Positions 12,240 to 24,084 of a stretch of 64,000 nt of DNA are shown in pieces; within the stretch, counting starts at the first letter, position 1, and every line of letters begins with the position of its first letter. The notes under the pieces were generated by a model that searched no databases, had not been told where the DNA came from, and saw only the letters and a list, made by a program, of their open reading frames with translations. The stretch is from assembly GCA_014904845.1 (NCBI GenBank), contig MU119393.1:43147-107146 (forward strand), in the 5' to 3' direction. A program made the position numbers and the translations under genes. This DNA comes from Acephala macrosclerotiorum. Lineage: Eukaryota > Ascomycota > Leotiomycetes > Helotiales > Mollisiaceae.

Positions 12240-15200
12240 ATATGACGAGCTCGTCTCGAGTCTCGAAGAAAAGAGCTAAAAAAAGAGAAAAGACTCGCTC
12301 TAAATAAAGAACTCAAAGCTCGAAATCTTTCAAATCATCGTCGTTTTTTTCCAAGAATTTGACAATCTTCTCAATATCTTTGTCAACGCTAAACTTTTCT
12401 ATAGTCTGCTTTTTTTTCTTTTTAGGACTTAGTGGAAAGAAAAGAAGCAAACGAATCTCAGGTTTAGATTTATCGTCAAAGATAATTAGATACTTTTAAT
12501 CATTTTCTATAAACGCTACTAATCTCTTAGTCTCGCATCTAAAAAAAGACTTATTGCCAGGAAATATTTCTATTTCTTTTATTTCAAGATATTGAAAAAC
12601 TAGTTTGATTTGAATTACAATTTGTTTTTATTAATGAGTATACAAATGTCTATTATCAAACGAGTTCTAATAGTCTAATTATTAGGAAATCTCATATCGG
12701 ACGATAGAGTAGTTTAAGGATTTCGCGCAACGAATTATATCGAATATTGCGCCGATTTTTTCAAGTTGGATACTATCGAAAAAGGATTCATCGTTAGAAA
12801 GTTCTCGAAATCGATTTTCGAAGGAAACTCGAAACTTATTATAAACTTCTTTGAGTTCCTCGTAGATAGTATTGCCGATGATTTTTCTACTAGTACTAAC
12901 AAGTACTAAACTCACGGAGAGTGAAGTAAAAGAGCTAGAGTTCTTAAAATTCTCGACGTATTTTCGACCGATAAAAGTTTTTATTTTATAAACGTATAAT
13001 TTCAATTCTTGAGATTTCTTTTCTACAATATTTGATTGAGTTTACTTTAAGAGATCTCTAATTAAAATCCGATTTTCAATACTAGAAAAGAGATCTATTC
13101 AAATAATTTTTTTAGAAAATCGAAATAATCAATTTATCGTTTTTCTATGATCGTCGAATCGCGAATAAATCATTTGAAACTTGTCAAAAAAGAAAAACTT
13201 AGCGCACAATAAGTTTGAGTTTTAAAATATATCTATTTTTTTTTCGTAAAAAAATTGATCAATTTTATTGTTTTAATAGAGTTTAATAGATTGAAAAAAG
13301 GCAACGAGGTAAAAAAAATAGTCTCTAGAAAATCGATAAAATAATAATTACAATTTGAGATTCGTTTACAAGAGTTGAACAATAAAAGAAAAATACGCAT
13401 TATATAGAAAAGAAAATTCGTTAGAAAAAGTTCGTTAATAATAGAATTTCAATATATCAATTTCTTTGAAAAAAAACGATAAAATATTTTTTTTTTTCGT
13501 TTATTTGAAAAAATCTTGTAAAATAAAAATTATTACAATCTTTAGATCAATAAACGATTTAATCGAGAAAACAAGCGTAGAAACGATAAAAATTCGTAAG
13601 AATTGAAATCGATTTTTTGTCAGCGTTTTTTGCTTATATTGAAAAATGGTAAAAATATCTATAAACTAAAAACGAGTATTAAAATAGATTTAAACAAATC
13701 GAAAACTCTTTTTTTTAGTGTACAATTTATAAATTTTGAACAATCGTATTTTTATAATTTCAATCTATTCTCTGTCGTTTTCAAAATGCAAATCGAAATT
13801 CTCGCAAAGCGTTATATAATAAACTCGACAAAATTGTTCAATGAACGAATACTTGTAAATATTGTAAATAGTATTTAAAATTTCAATGCGATTAATAAAG
13901 TTCAAAGTGTCAAAAAAAGCAACGTTTGATTTTCAAGTACTACTCATATCGTACGCGTAATCAATTATCGGACGTATATTATTTGATCGAAACTCGCGAG
14001 TTAATCGAAATAGAGTAGTATTAGATTGCGATAGAATAGTAATAGTTTTATGTCTTTTTGGTGTAAACGTAAATATATTGTAGTATTTCTTATTATTGAC
14101 AATAGATCTCTTGAGTTTGATTAGCGTGGAGATCGAAATAGAGAGTAAAACGGATCGAAAAACTCGAGAAATTTGAGGGATTTGAAGAGACAAAAAGTTT
14201 TGTACAAAAGAACCAATAATAATAATATCGTTATCGTCGTTATCGCCGTCGTTGTCGTTATCGCCAGTTAATAGAGTTGTTTGAAAAAGTGAAATGTTAG
14301 CGTTAGTAGTTTTTTGAGACTTAACGCTTCGAATACTTATATTACTAATAGCGACAATCGACTATTCTCTAGATTTATTCGCAAAAATCGAGAAAAGTTC
14401 TTTAGTATATTTTCTAGTTATTAAAAATTCGCAAAAGTAGAAAATAAAACGCAGTTTTTTTAAATTTGTTTTATTTAAATTTGTAATTATTAGATCGTCG
14501 TTCGCATTTTTCAAGTATATTAACGCTTTTTTGTAATCAATAGATCGAAAAAGTATTCTTGTAAATAGTGTATTGTAAACTTTATTTCTCTCGATGATAA
14601 TTATATTAATAACTTTAATGATTTCGCGAAACGTAAAACGTTTTATGCGAAATATTTACTCGAGTTCTTAGTATGTATATTTGTCGTAAAATCTATTAAT
14701 AAAACTTTCGATGAATTGTCGAAATATTTAAATTCGAAAAGAGATTTTCTGATTATAACGTTTAAATACACTATCAAAAGTCTTGATTAAATTAAATCGA
14801 GTTTATTAAAGCGCGATACGCGACTTCTCAATTTTGTTTATTTTAAAGAAAAAATCTTTGTTTAAAACTGTGTATTGTTTTAAGATTTTCTCAGAAAATC
14901 TTAAAGTAATACTATTTTCAATTTTCTTTTTTTATTTAATTAGAACTTTTTTTATTATATTTTTAATTTTCATGAGTTTATTATTAATATTATTGATCGC
15001 AATTGCTTTTTCTTCAAGTAGCAATCTGTTGATAGTCTTTTATAAGTCATTGAAATCGCGTTACACGATTTGTACAAACGTATTATAATTATTTTCGTCT
15101 CGTTCTTTGTACGTGAAATTCGTACTTTCGAGATTTGATAAAGTATTTCCTTGAGATATAATAATAATATCGCAAGAACTTCGAAAATAAAAACTGAAAT

Positions 15201-16950
15201 TGTAAAATTTGCGCGTAAAAAAACAATATAATGAATTGATCGGATTTTAAAAGTGGAAAACGCGTAAATTTGAAGAAAAGAAATCTATTAATAAAATCGA
15301 AAAAAGTTATAAATTTTTATACTTATAAAGAAATTATATAAAAAAGCAAACAAATATTTTTGCGTTTTGAATAATTGAAAGTTGTAAAATTTATTTGTTT
15401 TTGCGGGGAAAATTCTTAAAGCGTATCGATATATGTAATTGAAATACCGTAATACTAATCTCGAATAAGAAATTTTAAAAGTTTTAAATAAATAGTTTTA
15501 TATTGATTTCTCATAAAACGTATTAAATGAATTTTGAAAAAAAAAAAATAGAAAAAGTAAATACTTGTAGATCGTTCTTATAAAGAAAACGTATATAAAT
15601 TCTTGAAAAGAATCATCGTAAAATACTCAAATAAATGAAATATATTCGATTAATAGAATTGTTTGTATATAAAATAATACAAATTAGAATTTTAAAGAAA
15701 TAAAAAAAGAAATAAATAATATTGAAAAGAAACTATAGTTTTTGAGTTAACGTAAGATTGAAAAGTTGTAATTGAAAAGTTTTAAAAAAGAAAGAAAAAA
15801 GAATTGAAAAAAGTTTTTTTATAAATCATAATAAGTATTGTATTAACGAACGTTTGTACAGTTTAAATGCAATCAAATGTAATCGAAATGCATTTAAATA
15901 TATCGAAATATATTTGAAAATACTTGAATATATTAAAAAATATTTTCTGTGGATTTCAAAAACTAGGATTTTTCAGAATTTTCTAAAGAAAAAAAAAGTA
16001 GTACAATTTCGTTCTTTTATATAATAGAGTCGTCCCGGTTATAATAAGAAAAAAGTAAAGTTTTTGAAGCGTGAATAGAGTTTATTAAAATGAGTAGAAA
16101 TATTCTGAAAAAAATCGACAAAAAAATGAAATTGCTATAAATAGAAAAAAAAAGAGTAATTCTTTTTTGATTAGAAAATCGTTATTGTTTCGAAGTTTAA
16201 CGAGTTTTTTTTATTTATTCAATTTTCAGAGAACCGTATATATTTATCTCTTTCGATTTCACTAAGTTCAAAAACACGAATTACAATTTCAATTCCTTTT
16301 TCAATTTCTTGAATATTTTATTTATTACGAAATTCTTTAGTCGCTTTTTTTTTTGTATTTGCATTCTCATTATCGTTGAAATCAACGAATTTAATAGTAT
16401 TCTCGTTCTCGCTATTGTCCAGGGAATCCCAGTATTTATTTCTTTTAACGAACTTCTTCAAACGATTCCCAGTATATGACCTTCGAATTGCCGTCCCGTT
16501 TATTTCTTCGAGCAAATAATTTTTCTTCAATTGATTTGCTTGATAAACTCGATATAGACCCAGTTACTTGTACAGTAGCTTGATATTCTTAGACATGTCC
16601 TGATTAATAAACTTAATATCATATGTCAAAACGAAATCCCTTTCTCGAATTGATTCTTTTCGTGTTTAGTAATAAACGTCGAAATATATTTGGTTTTGCT
16701 TGCGACTGCGCTTTTTCTTTAGTCTCGATTCTTTTATATCCTCGTCTCGCATTTCAATTTGCTTGGTTTTCAGTTCAAAAAACTTCGTTCGATTATATAT
16801 TTCGTCTTAGTCGAGAGTTCTCCAAGTAGAGAATCGAGTCTCAACAAATAGAATAATTTCTCTACTATAGACTATATAAAATGGCGTGCATCTAATTAAT
16901 CTATAAATAGTCGTTCGATCCGCAAAAAGAACAATTAATAAATGTTTTAA
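12240..16950 (-). other. Post-integrase region of the element, no identifiable protein
   Basis: About 4.7 kb lies between the integrase remnant and the polypurine tract. It is more AT-rich than the pol region. Open frames are short (for example minus 12682-13005 and minus 13933-14193), and I recognise no chromodomain, envelope or transposase motif. It could be a third ORF erased by RIP, a long non-coding 3' region, or a nested older element. Confidence 0.5.
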
Positions 16951-17510
16951 TCAGTTTTTTTTATCTCCTTTCATCAAAACAATTAATACAACAATAATAA
17001 ATTGATATTTTCGCTCAATCATTTCGTTTGCTTTCGAATTGTATACGAAAATGGTAATTCGTTTGATTTCGAGTTTATTTAGTTTTTTAATAACAGCTCC
17101 CTTGAATTCGAGCCCTTCGTCCAATTTTATATGATCGAAAACGCCGTGTCTACAAATAATATTATTATAAATGAATTTAGCAATTTTTTTAAAAGTCGAA
17201 TTCTTTATTGGTTTAATCTCAATCCAATCGAAAAAGTCATCTCGTGCCACAATCAGACTATCGAACATTTCACATTGCGAGAATTTAATCACATCTATTT
17301 CAATGCAATGGAATAACGAAACTACTCTTTGAAAATACAGAGTTTTCTCGTGTCTCTTTTTGCTTTTGTATTGATAGTCACTGCAATTTGCTACAAAATC
17401 TCGAACGTCTTCGTAGTACTCTTTCCAATAATATCGACTAGTCACTCGATAGTAAGTACTCTTCTTTTCAGTATGTTCGAACTTATCATGTAGTTCAGTT
17501 ATGATTGTTA
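16951..17510 (-). pseudogene. Retrotransposon integrase remnant
   Basis: The minus-strand translation holds an HHCC-like finger (LHDKFEHTEKKSTYYRVTSR ... NCSDYQ), in which the second cysteine pair member is Tyr. It is followed by the integrase core: an Asp in IEIDVIKF, an Asp in IKLDEGLEFKG and a Glu in ANEMIERKYQ. Order and spacing match the DDE integrase of Ty3/gypsy elements. The Cys-to-Tyr change equals a G-to-A change on the coding strand, as RIP would cause. It is therefore inactive. Confidence 0.8.
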
Positions 17511-17850
17511 TACGCTGTTTTAAGTCGTCTAAAACAAGTCGAAGTAAGTAGAACTTAGTAGCATTTCTCTATAGTATCTTGTCTCGAACGCTGTAATCGA
17601 CGGATTCTCGAATTAATTTGCGGAATTCCACTCTCGAAAGCCATTTTGGTCGTTTTAGAGTTGTTAAATACCAAGCAATATTTTGAGAATAGTTCGAATA
17701 ATTGTTATCAAGAGAAAAGATGGTATTGTTGTCGTTGTCATTGTCCAGTAGTTCATTGATCTCAGGGGGAGCGGTTGATGCGGCGCATGCGGAAAATGCG
17801 ACCGATGTCGAAAATTGAAAGCCAAAAATACCGGGTTTGGAAGAATTCTT

Positions 17851-18423
17851 TCAAACTTGATCTAACAATTCAAGCAAACATTTCCGTTTCACGTGTCTAC
17901 TCTCAATCACAAACAGTTTACTCTCAACTTTTCGACTAGTTTTGCGTTCTTTGGTCGAGATTGGAGCTATTTCAATGCAATCAAACTCGATTGTAATAAA
18001 CTCATCGATATCTGTTTTTTCCTTTGAGTTGTCGTCCTCTATTCGCGGTCTTCTGAATAATCCGTTTGCAGCAGTATGAGTGCTTTCTCTAATATGCTTG
18101 ACTTCGAAGTCGAATAATCGTATCCAAGCGAGCCAGCGAGTAATCAAGGCGTCAAAAAGATCTGTTGCTGCTCGATTCAATTGGGCGACGAGCGTATTGG
18201 CGTTCGTCTCAAAAATGAAGTGAACGCTATATAGCCAAGACCGTAACTTGCGAAGGCACTTCAAGATTCCTCGATACTCTCTCTTTGTCGCATCATAGTT
18301 TCGCTCAGCAGCATTCCAGAGTCTTGACTCGTATCGAGCTACTCGTTTTCGTCCTTTGTCGTTATATTGATCGAGTGTCTCTCTATACCTTTGCTGACTA
18401 GTATCGACACCTAGAATGATCAT
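17851..18423 (-). pseudogene. Retrotransposon RNase H remnant
   Basis: The frame contains AAERNYDATKREYRGILKCL, FIFETNANTL and HIRESTHTAANGLFRRP, which correspond to the conserved blocks of gypsy RNase H (usually ...ADGLSRRP). The Asp of that last block is Asn here, again a G-to-A change. Stops separate it from the RT frame on one side and the integrase on the other. Confidence 0.82.
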
Positions 18424-18591
18424 TCCCCATCCATCTGCAGAGTCGTAATGGATTTTGCAAAGTACCGAAGTCGTTGTAAGTTTGTTTTATAGAAGTACTA
18501 TAGCGGCTTTCTACTCTTTTTCCCATTCGAAGGATTCGTCCTTTCTAATCAGTCGGTATAACGACTCGGTGATAATACTAAAATATTGAAT

Positions 18592-19782
18592 CTATATCCT
18601 GTAATAAACACAAATTCTAATGAAAGCTTTGATTTTAGAGACATTGTCACATCTAGTCCATTTTAGAATCTTGATAATCTTTGCACTTTCAAGGGAACGC
18701 TCTTTAGAACTGCAGACGAAACCAACAATAATCATTCCGTTCTGGCAGAATTGTGATTTGGGCTCTATATAGACTTGAGCTCTCTCGATTCGGTCCAGCG
18801 TTCTATTCAGGTTCTGAATGTGTTCAAAGACGAATCGGCGAATCCCTGGAAGTGCCAGCTCGTTGTCGTAGTCCGTATAGGGTCCTTTGACTCCTACGTT
18901 ATCCAAGAATGGCATCGCGACTCTGAGAAACACGTTTTCTAGAATTGTCATGATAACTCGAACGAATTGAGCTACAGAGTTAGTTGCTCCTTGAGGCGGT
19001 GTTGTCATTCGCAGAAGTCCTAGTGGAGTCATAAAAACAATCATGTCTTTGCTTCGAACGTCTAGCGTGAGCTGATCGTATCCAGAAAAGAAGTCTATCA
19101 AAAAAGCGCAAAAGCATTCGGCAAACTCCTCAGAAAATTCATCCATGGAAAGAAATATATTGGCGTCTTTCAAAGTAATCGAGTTCATTTTCATGGCCGC
19201 GTTGATCAATCGGTAAGTCCCAGCGGCCTTCTTCGCGACTAGAAACCATGGGTTCCGATAAAAGCTATCGCTCTTTTCGAGCACTTCGCGATCGAGTCGT
19301 TCTTGAAGCATCTTTACTACAATCGAGAATAAGGCCTTGGAGCAGTAGAAGCTCTTTTCTTGCCACGCCGTGTGCTGAATTGTCTTGATGCGAACAAACG
19401 GACTGATATTTTCATGGATCTTGGAGACTTCTTTCCAATCAAATACTATTACTTTTTCACGGTTGAGTATCATTTCATCGAACATTTCCCTTTCAGATTC
19501 CCATAGCCAGTTCCCGACAAGCAGAGATGTTAGTCGCTCAGAAATAAGCCGTGATCCTTTTAGTATCGAGGCAATTCGTAGCAGCAAGTATCTTGCATAC
19601 TTCCCAGTGTGCTCTTGAGGTGTTTCTCGCGCTTTGGATCGTTCGAACCAGTCCTTCCGTTCTCTAAAAGCCTCTTCAATTCCGTCGGTTAAATCGACAA
19701 ATCGTACCTTTCTAGACTTGAGTTTATATGCCGTGTTGACGTCTATATTGAATGGTCCCAAGTTGAGATTGTCCAGCGACAA
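18592..19782 (-). pseudogene. Retrotransposon reverse transcriptase remnant
   Basis: The 396-codon frame includes NPWFLVAKKAAGTYRLINA, DFFSGYDQLTLDVRSKDM, FMTPLGLLRMTTPPQGATNS and PFLDNVGVKGP. These are the successive Ty3/gypsy RT blocks. The catalytic (Y/F)xDD box reads FLDN: the second Asp codon has become AAC. That is one transition, C to T in a CpA on the plus strand. The enzyme is dead. Upstream coding (18592 side) and the RNase H continue in the same orientation. Confidence 0.9.
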
Positions 19783-19861
19783 GACTATTCTCTTTATTCG
19801 AGTCTCTCTCTCGCTTCTATGCTCGAAAATCCTTCGATTTCGTTTTTCTTCAATGGAGTAA

Positions 19862-22800
19862 AGTGATTAGCGCTTTGCACCGTTCTCCAGATATTTTCTC
19901 ATGACGTCTACGTCTGAGAATAGCAATGCCATTGCAGAAAGATACTCTTTCGTTTCCTCGTCGGAAACCCTCTCATTCAAAATTTCGTTTGCTTTCTTTC
20001 TGTCAAAAGAAGGAAACGTTTCATAGAAAATCGAAAAGAATGATTTCGTTTCTTGTGTTGTTTCATTTGTGTCTCTCTTTGAATTAGTAGTGCTTGTCTC
20101 AATCGTGCTTGTTTTGCATAAAGTAATATTAAAAGTGTTTAGTGAAAAATCAAAAATAGAAGGAAATTCGTTAGAGTGTAAGGACCGTTCGCGAGCTCTG
20201 GCGCTGTATTGTTCTCTAACAGTATCAGCATTTAGTTTCTCGCGTTGTATTCTTCCTCCGATGCCTTTTCGACCCGAGGGTACATACGGACATAGCGGTT
20301 TCTAGTGGCTTGATGCAAGTAGGTTTTCAAGGGAGGAATAATCATGACCGTGCAAATAGAACTGGAATCTTTGAAATCTCGAAACACGCTATTCCACGAA
20401 TTATTATCTCTGTATTCAATTTGTATCTTTATTGTAGCGACGAATAATTGTCTCAAAAGGATCTTCTTTGCACTGTCTACAAGGAAAAAAAAGATCTCAC
20501 ATTCGATTCCGTGCTCAATTTCTACTTTTATGATCGCTACTCCGGCGAATTCGAAGTTCTGTCCAATAGCAATAAACAGTTAAAAATCTTCGACGTTTAC
20601 AATAGTACTATCGAGGTCTCGAGTTATATGCGTAGAAACAATACAGTACTCCGTCTCAATATCCAGTATTCCGTATTTTCCGCTCGAACCAATTGGTCCA
20701 AACAAGTTGAAATGTAACTTAAAAGTAACGACAATGTGCTTTCTTTTAATCAGTAACGAGAAATCGATTTCCACGAGATTAACTCCGAGTATTACAAAGT
20801 TCCTAGTAACAGAAGCAAACTAACTCGTCCTTTTAAACATCCTATAAAGACTCTAAGAAAACTGTTTCATAGGATCAACGGCTTTTAGCATTTCTTTTGC
20901 TATAGCGACCCCAGCATCCATTAAAGTCAAGTAGTAAGCGTTGTCTCTTCGCTATTGATTAGCAATCACTACAGCAAAGTTCGGTATTTTCAAAGCATTA
21001 ATAATCATTTTCATTCCCTTTTGGATTCTTGGAAACGACGCTGTGCTCTTAGAGAGTTTTCGCGGTGGGACTTCGTCAACAAAATCATCACTTCTAGCGC
21101 CGGACTATTGTCTCAAGGTCTCATCTTTCGATTGATCTACGTTCATTTCCTCTCGTTTTTCGTTCTGAGCGCTTTGTGAGATTTGTCGTTGCGATCCGGC
21201 CTTTGAATACTTTTCTTTTGCTCTTGTTCTTCGCCGAAAGTTTTCTCGTGCGCTTTGAATTTTGCTTCTCGATTTACTCGTTATTACTGTGTTTACCATT
21301 ACCGTATTTACTAGCAATTCTTCGTAGAACTTATCAATAGTCGCTTTATTAAGACTTTGGACGTTGATATTATTACCGTTGAAAGTATGCGACGATAAGT
21401 CCAGTTCTCTCAAAATTTCTCTGTTGATACTAGCCTTACTTTTTTTTTGAGTAATAAACTGAACAAATTCCTGGATTCTTTATGCATTCTTAAAGCGTTT
21501 ATCGAGATCGTAATCAAAAAATCTTTCAATTACTTATTTTATAATCTGATTATACTAGCGTCAATTGTTCCTAAGCGTAAACGGTCGCAAAGATCGATTA
21601 CAATTTCAAGAATTATAATACTATTGATCGTTCTCTCGATAGCAATACCCACGATTGATTAGCTCATCTATAAATAGACAGCGGTTTACGAAAAAGTGAT
21701 CAACGAAGGAATCGACTTCTTTATTCTTTGTTCGCTCGAAATACTCGAAATAGTATCGCTCGCCCTACTGATCGTTGTATGCAATGTTGACTTTTATTAC
21801 ATTCTTTTGAACGGTCGACGATATGCCTTGCGAGAGTCCAGTCGACGTTGAACTATATGAAACTCCATGTCCGTCTTTTTCCATATTGCTATATTCCCCT
21901 CGTCCTCGGCTAAAGCTCTTTTCTCGTTCATATCCTCGTGAAAGAATAAACTGGTTCTGATTCTAGTTTATAAAGATTATAACGCTGTCCAGCTTTTGAG
22001 ATATCTTCGCAATATTAGCGTTTAAAGCGGTTTTCAGATCGTTGAATAACACGAAAAAAAGAAAGAGTTTTTTCAGTTCTCTAGCGAGATTGTCCATTTG
22101 GATTAAGAATTTTGATACGAATATTTGTCGAGTTCTTTAAATTTAAATAACACGTGGAATCGAAGATTGAGATTCGACATGGGTTTTTTCAGCGATTGTA
22201 TATATCCTTCGCTGAATTTCTTCTATGAGTAACTCGAGTGGAACAAAAAGTAGCAAATTATTAACTGCATTTAGAATTATTCTTTGCACTACAATATTCA
22301 AATGTTTTTATCGAATTTTCGAGTATTTTAAATCGTTAATTTCATTATATCGCCGCTTTTTTTTTTCATATTTATATGCGACAATCGCTTTTTCGTATAT
22401 CTTGTTGTAATTGTAAATAGATATCTCTATCGACTCGTAGTCGGTTTCTTTGAAAATTCGTTTTTTAATATGCATCGAAAGTTCTCTCATAAATTCGCGT
22501 TTTTAATATTGTTTGTTCAATTTATTCCGTTTGATCAGTTTTTTAAATACTCGATCGAATAAATCTACGTACGTCTTTGTCGTCAAAAGACTTCTCGTGG
22601 ATTGATTGATAATTCTATATAGAAACTTTATATTTACTCGATAGTACTTTTAATCGTGTTCGCGAAATTCCTTTTTTAAAGCGTCGTAAAACTTTTTTTC
22701 CAAGTAGTTTTCAATATTATACTCTGGTATAGACCGGATTTACTCCTTGTAAATCGGATTAATATATCGTAAAAACTGTATTTTTTTGGTTTCTGGGGTA

Positions 22801-23803
22801 ATTTTGTAGTCTTCGTACATATCGTCGTATTGTTCTAGAAAAGTCGTAACATTATTTCTTTTGAATTAAAGTGCTTTAAAGACTCTAAAAAGAAGTATTT
22901 GTAGTCCTAGTACGAGTACGTACTTCTCGAAGTTTTGCATTTTTGAGAGATTATTTTCGCTGTTCGTAGAAGATTTCCTAGAAGGGGTCGATAACGTGAT
23001 TAGAGTGAAAGTATTTCCTGTCGAAAAGAGTAAACTTTGGCGCGAATAATTTACTGATTTTAGTTTTTGGACTAAGAATTGGTTTAATAATCTAGGAGTA
23101 CGAGTTTTCAGACTATTGTTTTCAAGTGAGATTCGTTTTGAGGATTGGTTTCTACTTATATCGTCTTTTCGTGGGATTTCTTTTGTTCCAATCTTTGCTT
23201 GAAATTTCGCTCGCTTGTTTATTCTAATAAAATGTATTCTTCAAATAAGTACTTTTTTAGTCGGTTTCTCTCGATTGAAGTCTTTTGTTTCAATCCTTTC
23301 CGTATTATTTTCTGAAATCCGAAACTTATTCTAGTTCCACTGTTCTAACTTGAAAACGATTACGAGCGATCCGCGAATTGCGACTTTCAAAAGAATTAAG
23401 ACTAAAACATAAAACAATAAAACAATTTCGCTTTTCAACGCTATAATTTCTTTTCTTTTTCGCACTAAAATTTTCTTTTTTATATTCCAATTTCCGTTGG
23501 AAATAGAGTCAATTGCCGTAAGTAATCGCCGCGAGTTCCTTTTTTTCTTTTCTATATTCGCTTTAATGCCAGTTATCTCGAGCAATTTAATACGTAATCC
23601 TTATAAATCAATACTTTTTTGCAATTTCGCAATCTCGTAATCAAATCATTTAATCTCGAACAGTACAACCAAAATAAGGGGTTTTCGTCAATTGACTTTC
23701 AGTCTCCGATTTCCAGTAATTTGGGTTTCCCCTTAATAGTAATAAAAGATAGAATACACAAATCGCACATAAACAGTTCTCAGCGAGGTCCATTGGAACA
23801 ATT
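19862..23803 (-). other. 5' (gag/protease) side of the element, not resolvable
   Basis: Between the RT and the primer-binding site there are only short minus-strand frames, for example 21105-21413 (basic, KSRSKIQSARENFRRRTRAK) and 23331-23585. Their position fits gag and protease. I see no zinc knuckle. A possible degraded protease site reads LTLMDAG near 20915. RIP has removed any continuous frame. Confidence 0.45.
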
Positions 23804-23809
23804 CACTTC

Positions 23810-23825
23810 CCGACGTCGCTCACCA
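23810..23825 (-). other. Primer-binding site candidate
   Basis: One base after the 5' LTR, the minus strand reads TGGTGAGCGACGTCGG. It starts with TGG, as expected for pairing with a tRNA 3' CCA end. The tRNA was not identified. Confidence 0.55.
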
Positions 23826-23826
23826 A

Positions 23827-24084
23827 TATAAAAAAGCAATAGAACACAAAGCAAAAAGGTCCAATCGTAGATCAGTTCGTCTTAGCCAATGGGCTAGACT
23901 CATCCGAAGTAATCCGTAATCCGTAAATCAATCAATCAATCAGTCAGAGTAGAAGTAGAAAGGGTTGTTGATTAGTCTATAGTGAGCGAAAGCTCCTTAT
24001 GTACTAGAAGACACGTGACCAGCACTGCCCTCGAAACTAGCTATTTACAAGGATTTTGAAGGGAGAGCATATAGCCCCACCACA
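23827..24084 (-). repeat. 5' LTR of the retrotransposon
   Basis: This is a gap-free partner of 11971-12228. At its inner end the TG/CA boundary is mutated (plus strand TATAAAAAAG against TGTAGAAAGG in the other copy), again only transitions. Confidence 0.92.

Larger units (their letters stand above)
11971..24084 (-). mobile_element. Complete Ty3/gypsy-type LTR retrotransposon, RIP-mutated (about 12.1 kb)
   Basis: Two 258 bp direct repeats bound the element. In element orientation (minus strand) they begin TGTGGTGGGG and end CTTTCTACA. Just inside the right-hand (5') LTR is a primer-binding-site candidate, TGGTGAGCGACGTCGG. Just inside the left-hand (3') LTR is a purine run, AGGGGAACGA. The order RT, RNase H, integrase on the minus strand marks it as Ty3/gypsy. 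Every reading frame is broken. The LTR copies differ only by C/T and G/A changes, the mark of RIP. No target-site duplication is evident: flanks are tgtat on the left and atagg on the right. A 4.7 kb stretch after integrase is unexplained. Confidence 0.88.

Noticed and set aside
12682..14193. Frames of about 90-107 codons on both strands in the retrotransposon 3' region
   Set aside because: They overlap on opposite strands, lack motifs and are surrounded by RIP-type stops, so they are treated as debris and not as an extra gene.
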